Assembly (NCBI RefSeq): GCF_006716205.1
Contig: NZ_VFOQ01000002.1
Coordinates: 372,001 to 436,000 of the forward strand
Source of the DNA: Oryzihumus leptocrescens
GTDB taxonomy: Bacteria; Actinomycetota; Actinomycetes; Actinomycetales; Dermatophilaceae
Length of the DNA stretch: 64,000 nt
Direction of reading: 5' to 3'
Below are positions 41,696 through 50,675 of this stretch, in pieces (position 1 is the stretch's first letter; the number at the start of each line of letters is the position of its first letter). The translations under genes were made by a program, and so were the position numbers. The notes under the pieces were generated by a model. The model was not told where the DNA came from. It saw only the letters and a list, made by a program, of their open reading frames with translations, and searched no databases.

Positions 41696-42628
41696 TCAGG
41701 ACCCCTTGGCCACCAGCGTCAGCAGCGTCGCCTCGGGCCGGCAGGCGAACCGCACCGGCGCATACGGCGAGGTGCCCAGCCCGGCCGAGACCTCCATCCA
41801 CGCCGCGTCCGCTGGCGCCGCCGACGACGGCAGCGAGCCCGCCCCAGGCCACCACCGCGAGACGCCCTTGGCCCGCTTGCGGTCCAGGTCGCAGTTGGTC
41901 ACCAGCGCCCCGTAGAACGGCACACAGAGCTGCCCACCATGCGTGTGGCCCGCGATGACCAGCCCGGCACCGTCGGAGGTCATCTCGTCCAGCACCCGGG
42001 TGTACGGCGCGTGCGTGACCCCGATGGTCAGCTCACCGGACGGCGTCTCCAGCTCGGAGCGACCGGGGTAGCGGTCGTAGTTCAGGTGCGGGTCGTCGAC
42101 GCCGACGAAGTCCAGGTCGTGCCCGGCGACCTCCAGGGCCGCCCGGGCGTTGGTCAGGTCCACCCAGCCGGCCTTGGCGAACGCGTCGACCAGGTCGGAG
42201 GTCGGCAGTGGCTGCCCGCCCAGGCCCTTGCGGTAGCCGTTGGTCAGGTAGCGCGCCGGGTTCTTCGGCGACGGCGCGAAGTAGTCGTTCGAGCCGAGCA
42301 CGAACACGCCCGGCAGCTCCAGCAGCGGCTCCATCGCCCGCACCGCGGCGGGCACCGCCTCGAGGTCGGCCAGGTTGTCGCCGGTGTTGACCACCAGGTC
42401 CGGCTCGAGCGCGGCCAGCCCGCGGACCCACTCGATCTTGCGCCGCTGCCGCGGCACGAGGTGCAGGTCGGACAGGTGCAGCACCCGCAGCGGCGCCGCC
42501 CCGTGCGGCAGCACCGGCACGGTGTAGCGGCGCAGCGTGAAGGCGTTGCGCTCGATCAGGGAGGCATAACCGAGGCCCGTCGCGCCAACGGCGAGGGCCC
42601 CGAGGGCGGTGCGCGTGAGTCCGTTCAT
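41696..42628 (-). CDS. Metallophosphoesterase
   Basis: A 310-residue calcineurin-like phosphoesterase with an N-terminal hydrophobic helix (residues 8-24) that could anchor it. Metal ligands: Asp54 and His56 in SDLHL, GDN at 83-85, GSND with Asn114, and GHTHGGQL near residue 230. Such proteins hydrolyse phosphoesters such as cyclic nucleotides or lipid-linked phosphates; the substrate is unknown. It is the first chromosomal gene beyond the AICE and is divergent from the YqeY gene. Confidence 0.93.
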   Translation of the reverse strand: MNGLTRTALGALAVGATGLGYASLIERNAFTLRRYTVPVLPHGAAPLRVLHLSDLHLVPRQRRKIEWVRGLAALEPDLVVNTGDNLADLEAVPAAVRAMEPLLELPGVFVLGSNDYFAPSPKNPARYLTNGYRKGLGGQPLPTSDLVDAFAKAGWVDLTNARAALEVAGHDLDFVGVDDPHLNYDRYPGRSELETPSGELTIGVTHAPYTRVLDEMTSDGAGLVIAGHTHGGQLCVPFYGALVTNCDLDRKRAKGVSRWWPGAGSLPSSAAPADAAWMEVSAGLGTSPYAPVRFACRPEATLLTLVAKGS

Positions 42629-42680
42629 CGCCCCCATCCTCGCAAACACCGGCCCCCGGCGGGGTGGGAGACTGCGACCC

Positions 42681-43142
42681 ATGACCGAGACCTCGCTCAA
42701 GACGACCCTCCAGACCGCGCTCACCGAGGCCATGCGTGAGCGCGACCAGGTCCGCGCCGGCACCCTGCGGATGACCCTCACGGCCGTCACCAACGAGGAG
42801 GTCTCCGGCAAGGAGGCGCGCGAGCTCTCCGACGACGAGGTGCTCAAGGTGATCACCAAGGAGGCCAAGAAGCGCCGGGAGGCGGCCACGGCATACCAGG
42901 ACGCAGGGCGGGCCGAGCTCGCGGACCGCGAGCTCGCCGAGCTGACCGTGCTGGAGGCCTACCTGCCCCAGCAGCTCAGCGACGAGGAGCTCGACGCGCT
43001 GGTCGCCAAGGCGGTCCAGGACTCCGGTGCCACCGGTATGCCGCAGATGGGCCTGGTCATGAAGGCCGTCCAGCCGCTCGTGGCCGGCCGGGCCGAGGGT
43101 GGGCGCATCGCCGCCGCCGTGAAGAAGGCCCTCGCCGGCTGA
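42681..43142 (+). CDS. GatB/YqeY domain protein
   Basis: A 153-residue stand-alone YqeY protein. LKTTLQTALTEAMRERDQVR at the start and EAYLPQQLSDEELDALV in the centre are typical, and GGRIAAAVKKAL closes it. The domain is related to the tail of GatB that binds tRNA, but the role of free YqeY is unclear. It ends at a strong terminator, 43183-43211. Confidence 0.92.
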   Translation: MTETSLKTTLQTALTEAMRERDQVRAGTLRMTLTAVTNEEVSGKEARELSDDEVLKVITKEAKKRREAATAYQDAGRAELADRELAELTVLEAYLPQQLSDEELDALVAKAVQDSGATGMPQMGLVMKAVQPLVAGRAEGGRIAAAVKKALAG

Positions 43143-43182
43143 CCGGCTCGGGGCGCGCCCACGCCGCGTCCTGACGCGACAG

Positions 43183-43211
43183 CGCCCGCCACCTTGCTCA
43201 GGTGGCGGGCG
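43183..43211. terminator. Bidirectional intrinsic terminator
   Basis: Eleven-base arms (CGCCCGCCACC at 43183-43193 and its complement at 43201-43211) with a seven-base loop, between the convergent YqeY and penicillin-binding-protein genes. Confidence 0.88.
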
Positions 43212-43232
43212 TTGCGTCACTTCCTGGGCTTC

Positions 43233-45662
43233 TTACCCTTTCGGTGGCCCTGTGGTCTTTGGTGGCTTGGGGGTCGGACTTTTGGAGGGCTGGGGCGTCG
43301 TGGTCGTCGCGGTCGTCGACGGTGTCGGCGCGGCCGGAGCCTTGCCGTTGGAGTAGGTCACCACCACCGTGGAGCCCCGGACCGCCCGACTCCCGGCGCC
43401 AGGGGAGGTCGACAGCGCCGTGCCGGCCGGCTGCGCGGAGTCGACCGCCTGGCCCTTGACGCCGTTGAAGCCGGCGGCATCGATCTGCTGGATCGCCTGG
43501 TCGACCGGCAGCCCACCGACGTAGGGCACCACGATCTGGTCGCCGAACATGACCTTGTCGCTGGCGCCGCCGAACTGCTGGACGGGCATCCCTGCGGAGG
43601 CGTCATCCATGATCGCCTTCCACGTGGGCGCGGCGACCGTGGCACCGAAGATGATGGGGTAGAAGTGGCCCGCGAGGGTCATGTTCTTCAGCGCGCGCAT
43701 GTTCTTGATGTCCGCGTCCTGGACGTTGCCGACCCACACGGCAGTGGACAGCTGCGGGGTGTAGCCGGCGAACCACGACTGGTGGTTGTTCTCCGCGGTG
43801 CCCGTCTTGCCGGCCGCCGGACGGCCGCCTGCCAGCTCGTTGCCCGCCGCGGTGCCCTCCGTCAGCACGTGCGTGAGGACCTCGGTGGTCCCGTTGGCGA
43901 CGTTGGCGTCGATGGGCTTGGTGCACGTGGTCTTGCCCACCGGCAGGGTCTTGTGGTCCCAGGTGGAGACCGCCAGCACCGGCACCGGGGTGCAGTAGGT
44001 GCCCCGGGCGGCGAGCGTCGCGTAGGACGCCGCCAGCGTCAGCGGCGAGGTGTTGTCCGACCCCAGGGTGACCGGCGCGGGCCAGTTCTGGATCGGTTCA
44101 CCGGTGTCGCTCCGGTGCAGGCCCATCGAGGTCATGACGTCGCGCACGTGGGTGCAGCCGAGCTTGGCCACCAGGCCTGCGAAGGCGGTGTTGATCGAGT
44201 CGGCGGCCGCCTTGACGAGGGAGATCCGGCCGACGGCTGACCCCTCGTCGTTGCGGACCGGGTAGCCCGGCGGGGCGGGGCGGCAGTTGTCGGTGTACTC
44301 GCCCGGACTGAACAGCGCGGGGATCTTCGCCGTCGCGGGCTTCGCATAGAGCGTGCTGTTGACCGGCATCCCGGCCTTCAGGGCCGCCACGACGGCATAC
44401 ATCTTGGCCGTGGAGCCGAACGAGAAGCCGGCGGAGCGGCCGTACTTGTAGTCCACGTTGTAGTTGAGCTCGGTGGTGCCGAAGCCCTTGCGGCCGGTGT
44501 AGTTGAAGTTCTGCGCCATGGCCAGCACCTGGCCGGTCCCGGGCTGGACGACCGACGCGGCCGCGCCCACCCGTTCGCTGTTGCCGATCGGGACGCGGGA
44601 GACCAGCTGGCGCAGGGCGTTGTCCTGGATCCGCGGGTCGAGGGTGGTCTGGATCGTCAGGCCGCCGGTGGTGATCGCGTTGACCCGCTCCTTGACCGTC
44701 CTGCCGAGGCCGGGCTGCTCCTTGAGCCAGTTGATGACGTACTGGCAGAAGTAGTTGTACCCCGGTCGCGCCGCGGCGCAGGAGCTCTGCCCCTGGGTGA
44801 CCTTGAGCGCCAGCTTGGACGCCCGGGCCTGGGTCCACTGGGCGTCGGTGATGAGGCCGAGGTCGTGCATGCGGTCGAGCACGACGTTGCGGCGGGCCAG
44901 TGCGCGGTCGGGGTGGTGGACCGGGTCGGTGCTGGAGGGCAGCTGGACCAGCCCGGCCAGCAGCGCCGCCTGCTGCAGGTTGAGCTTGCTGGCGGGGATG
45001 CCGAAGTAGTGGTGCGACGCGGCCTCGACGCCGTAGGCCTGGTCGCCGTAGTAGACCAGGTTGAGGTAGCCCTCGAGGATCTGGTCCTTGGTCAGCTTCT
45101 TCTCCAGCGTGACCGCGAACTTGAGCTCCTGCAGCTTGCGCTGGTAGCTCTTGGCGACCGCAGCCTGGGCGGCCTCCTTGTCGTTGTTGCGCAAGGCGTT
45201 CTCCTGCAGCGTGATCTTGACGTACTGCTGCGTGAGGGTCGAGGCGCCCTGGGTGTTGCCGCCGTTGGCGTTGGAGATGAGCGCGCGGGCGATGCCGTGC
45301 AGGTCGACGCCGCCGTGCTCGTAGAAGCGGGAGTCCTCGATCGCCACCTGCGCCTGGCGCATGATCGGGGCCACCTTGGACAGCGGCACGACGATGCGGT
45401 TCTCGTCGTACGGCGTGGCGATCAGCGATCCGTCCGCGGCGAGGATCCGGGACTGCTGTGACAGCGGGGACTGCTTGAACTCACCCGGAAGGGAGTCGAA
45501 GGCCTGCACCCCCGAGCGGGCGGCGGCGCCGGTGGCGCCGGCAAGCGGCATGACCAGCCCCGCTCCGAGCAGCCCCATGACCACCGAGGTGGCCACGAGG
45601 GCGCCGAGCAGACTGGTGATGCTGGCGAGGTTGGTGGCGCGTCCCTGCATGCCGGCCAGCAT
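43233..45662 (-). CDS. Bifunctional penicillin-binding protein with PASTA domain (PonA2-like)
   Basis: An 809-residue cell-wall synthase. After an N-terminal transmembrane helix comes a GT51 glycosyltransferase domain (EDSRFYEHGGVDLHGIARA, GASTLTQQYVK), then a transpeptidase with the SxxK Ser in GSTAKM, an SIN motif and KTGTAEN. One PASTA-like segment (VPYVGGLPVDQAIQQ) and a Pro/Thr-rich tail follow. It polymerises and cross-links peptidoglycan outside the membrane. The start is uncertain (45662, 45650 or GTG 45677). Next to a whiB gene, as ponA2 and whiB4 are in M. tuberculosis. Confidence 0.95.
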   Translation of the reverse strand: MLAGMQGRATNLASITSLLGALVATSVVMGLLGAGLVMPLAGATGAAARSGVQAFDSLPGEFKQSPLSQQSRILAADGSLIATPYDENRIVVPLSKVAPIMRQAQVAIEDSRFYEHGGVDLHGIARALISNANGGNTQGASTLTQQYVKITLQENALRNNDKEAAQAAVAKSYQRKLQELKFAVTLEKKLTKDQILEGYLNLVYYGDQAYGVEAASHHYFGIPASKLNLQQAALLAGLVQLPSSTDPVHHPDRALARRNVVLDRMHDLGLITDAQWTQARASKLALKVTQGQSSCAAARPGYNYFCQYVINWLKEQPGLGRTVKERVNAITTGGLTIQTTLDPRIQDNALRQLVSRVPIGNSERVGAAASVVQPGTGQVLAMAQNFNYTGRKGFGTTELNYNVDYKYGRSAGFSFGSTAKMYAVVAALKAGMPVNSTLYAKPATAKIPALFSPGEYTDNCRPAPPGYPVRNDEGSAVGRISLVKAAADSINTAFAGLVAKLGCTHVRDVMTSMGLHRSDTGEPIQNWPAPVTLGSDNTSPLTLAASYATLAARGTYCTPVPVLAVSTWDHKTLPVGKTTCTKPIDANVANGTTEVLTHVLTEGTAAGNELAGGRPAAGKTGTAENNHQSWFAGYTPQLSTAVWVGNVQDADIKNMRALKNMTLAGHFYPIIFGATVAAPTWKAIMDDASAGMPVQQFGGASDKVMFGDQIVVPYVGGLPVDQAIQQIDAAGFNGVKGQAVDSAQPAGTALSTSPGAGSRAVRGSTVVVTYSNGKAPAAPTPSTTATTTTPQPSKSPTPKPPKTTGPPKG

Positions 45663-45811
45663 ACGTGCGGACCCCACCTGATCAGTGACTAGTCACTTTG
45701 GGGGTGTCCCGAACTATCCGTCCTAGTCATGGTCCTGACCTGTGCTTGCTCCCTATCGTCGAAGCATCGAGAACGGACGATCTGTCCGTTTTGAGAGCAG
45801 GGAGGCCAACC

Positions 45812-46144
45812 GTGACCGTCATGACTTCGCGCAGCACGAGCGCTGGAGCCGGTCGTCGCGTGTGGGTCGAGGACTGGGCTCAGCAGGGGGCTTGCGGCAA
45901 GGCCGATCCGGACGCGTTGTTCGTCCAGGGCGCCGCACAGCAGATTGCCAAGCAGATTTGCATGGGCTGCCCTGTCATCGCCGAGTGCCTCGCCGACGCG
46001 CTCGACAACCGCACCGAGTTCGGGGTGTGGGGTGGGATGACCGAGCGCGAGCGTCGGGCCCTGCTCAAGCGCCGCCCGAACGTCCCCTCCTGGCGGGCCG
46101 TCCTCGAGACCGCCCGGCTCAACGCCGACCGACCGGCCTCCTGA
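45812..46144 (+). CDS. WhiB-family iron-sulfur regulator (WhiB4 position)
   Basis: A 110-residue WhiB protein. Four cysteines at 28, 50, 53 and 59 (C-x21-C-x2-C-x5-C) hold a [4Fe-4S] cluster, GVWGG at 71-75 is the turn that touches sigma factor, and a basic tail binds DNA. GTG 45812 has GGAGG six bases upstream. It is divergent from the PonA-like gene. Position next to two ArsA ATPases points to WhiB4, a redox-responsive regulator in mycobacteria. Confidence 0.94.
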   Translation: MTVMTSRSTSAGAGRRVWVEDWAQQGACGKADPDALFVQGAAQQIAKQICMGCPVIAECLADALDNRTEFGVWGGMTERERRALLKRRPNVPSWRAVLETARLNADRPAS

Positions 46145-46270
46145 CCCACCGACACCGCGCCGCCCCGGCTCCCCGCCGCGGGCGGCGCTGTCGTGTGTAT
46201 CCCGCGCCGCTCACCTGAGCGGGTCGCGGACCGCCCGCCTGACCGGTCCGGCCGCCCCGAGCACCCGGCG

Positions 46271-47431
46271 TCAGCCGCCGGCCAGCGACTCGCCGACCGC
46301 CCGCAGCCCCTCGAGGTCGTGGATGTCCTCGGCGGCCGCCGCCACCTGCACCACGGGGATGCCGGGGTGGCCGGCGCTGAACCGGCGGGCCAGCCCCTGG
46401 TGGCGGGTGGCGACCTCGGCCCGGGCGGCGTGCACCCGCAGCAGGCCCTCGGTGACCTTCGCCGAGGGCGAGCCCTCCTCGGCGAGCTGCTCGGCCGCGG
46501 CGAGGGCGCGACCGCTGGAGAGCCCGGGCGCCTGCACGGCATACATGCGGTTGATGACCACCCCGGTGAGCGGCATCTGCTCCTCGGCGAGGCGGTCGAC
46601 GAAGAAGGACGCCTCGCGCAGGGCGTCGCGCTCCGGCGCGGCGACCACGAGGAAGGCGGTGCCGCCCTCCTGGAGCAGGGAGTAGGTGGCCTCGGCGCGC
46701 TCGCGGAAGCCGCCGAACATCGTGTCCAGGGCCGCCACGAAGGTCTGCACGTCGGTGAGCACCTGGGCGCCGAGGATCTTGTTCATCGTCTGGGTGACCA
46801 CGCCGACCCCGGCGCTGAAGACCTTGAGGTAGGCCCGGCCGCCGGCCTTGGCCGGGGCGCTGAGCAGCCGGATGAACCGGCCGTCGAGGAACGAGCCGAG
46901 CCGCTTGGGCGCGTCGAGGAAGTCCAGCGCGGAGCGCGACGGCGGGGTGTCGACGATGATCAGGTCCCAGCTGCCGTCCTTGTCGGCCCGGGCGCGCAGC
47001 TGCCCCAGCTTCTCCATCGCCATGTACTCCTGCGTGCCGGCGAAGGAGCTGGAGACCGCCTGGTAGAAGGGGTTGGCCAGGATCTGCTCGGCCTTCTCCG
47101 GGGTGGAGTGCAGCTGCACCACCTCGTCGAAGGTGCGCTTCATGTCGAGCATCATCGCGTCGAGGGAGCCGCCCGCGGAGTCGTCGATGCCCTTGACCGG
47201 GCGCGGGGTGTTGTCCAGCGAGGTCAGCCCCAGGGACTGGGCCAGCCGGCGGGCCGGGTCGATGGTCAGCACCACGACGTGCCGGCCCTGTTCGGCGGCC
47301 CGCAGGCCCAGTGCGGCGGCGGTGGTCGTCTTGCCGACCCCACCGGCGCCGCAGCACACGATGATCCGGGTGGCCGGGTCGGCCAGCAGCCGGTCCATGT
47401 CCAGGGGCACGGGCTTGTCCTTGGCCGCCAT
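46271..47431 (-). CDS. ArsA-family ATPase (Rv3680-like)
   Basis: A 386-residue P-loop ATPase. GAGGVGKTTTAAA is the deviant Walker A of ArsA/GET3, LTIDPARRLAQSLG the switch I region and IVDTPPSRSALDF switch II. Bacterial relatives in this pair have been linked to metabolite tolerance and envelope function in mycobacteria; no arsenite cysteines are seen. Its ATG overlaps the stop of the upstream ATPase gene, so the two are translationally coupled and probably form a complex. Confidence 0.92.
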   Translation of the reverse strand: MAAKDKPVPLDMDRLLADPATRIIVCCGAGGVGKTTTAAALGLRAAEQGRHVVVLTIDPARRLAQSLGLTSLDNTPRPVKGIDDSAGGSLDAMMLDMKRTFDEVVQLHSTPEKAEQILANPFYQAVSSSFAGTQEYMAMEKLGQLRARADKDGSWDLIIVDTPPSRSALDFLDAPKRLGSFLDGRFIRLLSAPAKAGGRAYLKVFSAGVGVVTQTMNKILGAQVLTDVQTFVAALDTMFGGFRERAEATYSLLQEGGTAFLVVAAPERDALREASFFVDRLAEEQMPLTGVVINRMYAVQAPGLSSGRALAAAEQLAEEGSPSAKVTEGLLRVHAARAEVATRHQGLARRFSAGHPGIPVVQVAAAAEDIHDLEGLRAVGESLAGG

Positions 47432-48453
47432 CACGCCATCCCCTGGGCGGCCAGCGCGTCGGCGAGCACCCGCACCCCGGCCGGCTCGACGCCCTCGGGC
47501 AGCACCGGCAGCCGGTAGGTGGGGCGCTTGAGCGCCAGCACGCCCTGCGCCTCCTGCCGCTCCAGGGCGACCCGGGCGGCGTGGTCGGCGGCCTCGACGA
47601 GCAGGCCGTCGACCAGGGCGTCGGTGACCTTGACCCCGGCCCGGGCCAGCTCGGCGGCGACCTCGTCGCGGGGCAGCCCGCCGTTGGCCGCCGGCACCAG
47701 CGCCTTCTCCGGCAGCGCCTCGTCGCGGACCTGGTTGATGACCACGCCCCCGACCGGCAGCCTGGCCTCGCGCAGCTCGTGCACGACGTCGACGGTCTCC
47801 TGCACCGGCATCTCCTCCAGCAGGGTCACCACGTGCACCACGGTCTGCGGTGAGCGCAGCAGGGTGGTGATCGAGTCGGCCTGCGAGCGGATCGGTCCCA
47901 CCCGCGCCAGGTCGGCGACCTCGTGGTTGACGTTGAGGAAGCGCACCACCCGGCCGGTCGGCGGGGCGTCGAGCACGACGGCGTCGTAGTGCGGCGGCTC
48001 CTTGTGCCCCCGGCCCCGGGGCTCGCGCCGGCGCCGGACCGCCTCGTAGACCTTGCCGATGAGCAGCACGTCACGCACGCCGGGGGCGATCGTCGTGGCG
48101 AAGTCGATGGCCCCGAAGCGCTCGAGCACGCTGCCGGCCCGGCCCAGCTTGTAGAAGATCTGGAGGTACTCCAGCAGCGCCGCCTTGGCGTCGACGGCCA
48201 GGCCGAAGACCTCACCGCCGTTCTCCGCGTGGGCGATCCGCGCCTCGGTTGCCGCCAGCGGGGCGACGTCGAAGGTCTGGCTGATGCCCTGCCGCCCCTC
48301 GACCTCGGCGAGCAGCACCCGCTGCCCCTGGTCGGCCAGCGCCAGCGCCAGGGCTGCGGCCACCGTCGTCTTGCCGGTGCCACCCTTGCCGGTGACGATG
48401 TGCAGGCGCACACCCTCCCAGTCGGTGTCCCGCGCGGACGCGTTGCCAGCCAT
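47431..48453 (-). CDS. ArsA-family ATPase (Rv3679-like)
   Basis: A 340-residue ArsA-type ATPase with Walker A GKGGTGKTTVAAALA near residue 22, switch I LLAEVEGRQG, and VVLDAPPTGRVVRFL as switch II. The second of a coupled pair; its stop overlaps the next gene's start. In M. tuberculosis the equivalent pair lies beside whiB4. The role is probably membrane-related, inferred from family rather than seen. Confidence 0.92.
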   Translation of the reverse strand: MAGNASARDTDWEGVRLHIVTGKGGTGKTTVAAALALALADQGQRVLLAEVEGRQGISQTFDVAPLAATEARIAHAENGGEVFGLAVDAKAALLEYLQIFYKLGRAGSVLERFGAIDFATTIAPGVRDVLLIGKVYEAVRRRREPRGRGHKEPPHYDAVVLDAPPTGRVVRFLNVNHEVADLARVGPIRSQADSITTLLRSPQTVVHVVTLLEEMPVQETVDVVHELREARLPVGGVVINQVRDEALPEKALVPAANGGLPRDEVAAELARAGVKVTDALVDGLLVEAADHAARVALERQEAQGVLALKRPTYRLPVLPEGVEPAGVRVLADALAAQGMA

Positions 48454-48463
48454 GACCGCGAGC

Positions 48464-49267
48464 CTAGCGAGCGCCGGCGAGCCCGCGTACGGCGTCCCGC
48501 ACCTCGGCGAACGCCGGGTGCCCGGGGTCGATCAGCCCGAAGTGCTCACAGGCCGGTATGACGGTCAGCCGCACCGGTGCGTGCTCCCGCGGCGCACCCG
48601 CGGGCTGGCGCATCCACTGCTCGTAGGACCGGGACACCTCTACCGGCACGGTCTCGTCGTCGGCGCCGTGCAGCAGCACCACCGGGACCGCCGGGCTGAG
48701 CCGGGCCGGGTCGGCGGCGGCCCACGCGGCGTCGGTGGCGGCGTCCGGCTCCCCGCCCATGAGGCTCTGGGCCGCGTCCTCGCCCAGGTGCAGCCGGGCG
48801 GTCAGCGCCAGGTCGACGCAGCCGGCCAGCGACACCACCCCGGCGATGCCGTGCGCCCAGGGCTGCCCGGCCGCCCACGCGACGAGGTGGCCCCCGGCGG
48901 AGTGGCCCACGAGGACGACCGGGGAGGGGAGCCCGGCGTCGGCCCGGACGGCCGCGACGGCCGCGGCGACGTCCTCGGCGGTGCCCGGCCAGCCGCCACC
49001 CGGCATACCGACGCGGCGGTACTCCAGGACCGCCACGTGGAACCCGTCGTCGGCGAACGCCTGCGCCTCGCTGGCCGCGTGCGCCCGGTCGAACTCCGGC
49101 TGCCAGAACCCGCCGTGGACCACGACGACGGTGGCGTCGCGGGCCGTCCCGGAGGGCAGCCGGACGTCGTACACCTGGGCCGGGTCGGGTCCGTAGGCCT
49201 CGGTGCGGGCCGGCGGGGGAGCGGTCCTGGACAGCACCGCGCGCGGGTCGTTGGTCACGGAAGGCAT
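48464..49267 (-). CDS. Alpha/beta hydrolase, lipase/esterase-like
   Basis: A 267-residue hydrolase with the HGGFW oxyanion motif near residue 51, GHSAGGHL nucleophile elbow with its Ser near residue 125, LLHGADDETV acid motif and a His in ACEHFGLID. This layout is like BD-FAE/kynurenine formamidase-type esterases. Substrate unknown. It lies only 10 bases upstream of the ArsA pair on the same strand and may be in the same operon. It is not part of the mycobacterial block, so it is a local insertion. Confidence 0.9.
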   Translation of the reverse strand: MPSVTNDPRAVLSRTAPPPARTEAYGPDPAQVYDVRLPSGTARDATVVVVHGGFWQPEFDRAHAASEAQAFADDGFHVAVLEYRRVGMPGGGWPGTAEDVAAAVAAVRADAGLPSPVVLVGHSAGGHLVAWAAGQPWAHGIAGVVSLAGCVDLALTARLHLGEDAAQSLMGGEPDAATDAAWAAADPARLSPAVPVVLLHGADDETVPVEVSRSYEQWMRQPAGAPREHAPVRLTVIPACEHFGLIDPGHPAFAEVRDAVRGLAGAR

Positions 49268-49294
49268 CGTGCCAGTGGCCGCTAGAGTGCGCCC

Positions 49295-49450
49295 ATGCGC
49301 AAATGGGAGTACGCCACGGTGCCGTTGATCGTGCACGCCACCAAGCAGATCCTCGACCAGTGGGGCGAGGACGGCTGGGAGCTGGTGCAGGTCCTGACGG
49401 GCCCCGACGGCAACGGTCTGGTGGCTTACCTGAAGCGGGAGAAGGCCTGA
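49295..49450 (+). CDS. DUF4177 small protein
   Basis: A 51-residue protein from ATG 49295: RKWEYATVPLIVHATKQIL, then DQWGEDGWELVQVLTG and a basic end. WE(Y)…W(G)EDGWELV is the DUF4177 signature. In M. tuberculosis a similar small gene lies just ahead of the RidA-like gene Rv3678c. Its stop shares an A with the ATG of a 24-residue micro-ORF, so translation is probably coupled. It is below the usual length limit for gene finding. Confidence 0.88.
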   Translation: MRKWEYATVPLIVHATKQILDQWGEDGWELVQVLTGPDGNGLVAYLKREKA

Positions 49451-49524
49451 TGAGCTTCCAATTCGACAGCGAGCGGGCATCGCAGCGAAGCGAGGAGCGG
49501 AACGAGCGCGGAGGAGCGGAATGA
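49450..49524 (+). CDS. 24-residue micro-ORF linking DUF4177 and RidA genes
   Basis: MSFQFDSERASQRSEERNER then GGAE. Its ATG overlaps the DUF4177 stop (TGATG) and its TGA overlaps the RidA ATG (ATGA). The DNA is purine-rich and resembles a GCGAAGCGAGGAGCGGAACG repeat. It could be a real small protein, or only a coupling device carrying the RidA ribosome site (GGAGGAG). Confidence 0.45.
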   Translation: MSFQFDSERASQRSEERNERGGAE

Positions 49525-49994
49525 GTTCAGTCGAGAAGCGCCTGGCCGAGCTGGGCCTGGACGTCCCCGACGTGCCCGCCCCGGTGGCGGCCTACGTCCC
49601 CGCGGTGCGCGACCGCAACTACATCTACACCTCCGGCCAGCTGCCGATGGTCTCCGGCCAGCTGGTCCAGACCGGCAAGGTCGGCGACGGCCACGGCCTC
49701 GTGCCGGCCGACGACGCCAAGAAGCTCGCCGAGATCTGCGCGCTCAACGCCATCGCCGCCGTGAAGTCCCAGGTCGGCGACCTCGACAAGGTCACCCGCG
49801 TCGTCAAGGTCGTCGGCTTCGTCGCCAGCGACCCCTCCTTCACCGGCCAGCCCGGCGTCATCAACGGCGCCAGCGAGCTGCTCGGCAAGGCCTTCGGCGA
49901 CGCCGGCGTCCACGCCCGCTCTGCCGTGGGTGTCGCGGTGCTCCCCCTCGACGCTCCCGTCGAGGTCGAGATCACCGTCGCAGTGCGTGACTGA
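49521..49994 (+). CDS. RidA/YjgF-family protein (Rv3678c-like)
   Basis: A 157-residue member of the RidA superfamily, longer than canonical RidA. YVPAVRDRNYIYTSGQLPM near the N-terminus and VLPLDAPVEVEITVAV at the end frame the chorismate-mutase-like fold. Whether it is an enamine/imine deaminase is unclear, as the conserved Arg of the archetype is not obvious. Coupled to the micro-ORF upstream; its 3' end overlaps the convergent MerR gene by 23 bases. Confidence 0.88.
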   Translation: MSSVEKRLAELGLDVPDVPAPVAAYVPAVRDRNYIYTSGQLPMVSGQLVQTGKVGDGHGLVPADDAKKLAEICALNAIAAVKSQVGDLDKVTRVVKVVGFVASDPSFTGQPGVINGASELLGKAFGDAGVHARSAVGVAVLPLDAPVEVEITVAVRD

Positions 49995-50613
49995 GGGCCT
50001 CGCGGAACGCTGAGGTCGCCAGCTCCACCAGCAGCCGGAGCGCGTCCTCGTTGTCGAGGTCGATGACCGGGTCCTGCCGCTGGCCGTCCGCGAACTCGTG
50101 CGCGAGACGGCCGGCGGTGATCCCCAGCCCGCCGAGGCTGCCCGCCTTGGCGTCGTGCAGGTAGAGCGCGTTGACGAGGGCGGCGAGCACGGCGTCGGCG
50201 TGGACGTTGCCCGCCTCGTCGCGGATCATCACGCCGAGCGTCACCAGCTCCTCGAGGCTGCCCGGGCGCTGCCGGTCCATCACCGAGATCATCATCGGGT
50301 CGATGGTGACGGCGCTGTCGAGCCGGCGCCGGCCGGCGGGGGCGTCGCGCTCGACCATCGCCCGCAGCAGCCGGGCGATCTCGACCTGCACGAGGTCGCG
50401 GCTGGCCAGCGAGGAGATGAGCGCCAGCGGGAAGCCGTGGTCGACGAACGCCTTGACCATGCGCAGCTGGGCCATGTGGCGCTGGTCGTAGTAGCCGGTG
50501 CGGCCACGCACCGTGGGGGCGTCGAGCAGGCCCTTGGTGCGGTAGAGGCGGAGCGTGCGCTCGGTCAGGCCCGTGGCCTCGGCCAGCTCCTCGATCGTGT
50601 ACTCCCGCCCCAT
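49972..50613 (-). CDS. MerR-family regulator with C-terminal effector domain
   Basis: A 213-residue regulator with a winged helix at about residues 4-50 (YTIEELAEATGLTERTLRLY, then GRTGYYDQRHMAQL) and a 140-residue effector region ending ATSAFREALSHALRR. No metal cysteines. Its target is unknown; the Nudix gene is divergent, 62 bases away. The 3' end overlaps the RidA-like gene. Confidence 0.9.
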   Translation of the reverse strand: MGREYTIEELAEATGLTERTLRLYRTKGLLDAPTVRGRTGYYDQRHMAQLRMVKAFVDHGFPLALISSLASRDLVQVEIARLLRAMVERDAPAGRRRLDSAVTIDPMMISVMDRQRPGSLEELVTLGVMIRDEAGNVHADAVLAALVNALYLHDAKAGSLGGLGITAGRLAHEFADGQRQDPVIDLDNEDALRLLVELATSAFREALSHALRR

Positions 50614-50675
50614 GCGTCGATCGTGCCACCCGTGCGCCTCTGCCGGATGCCGATTGCCGCCCTAGGATCGGGGGC

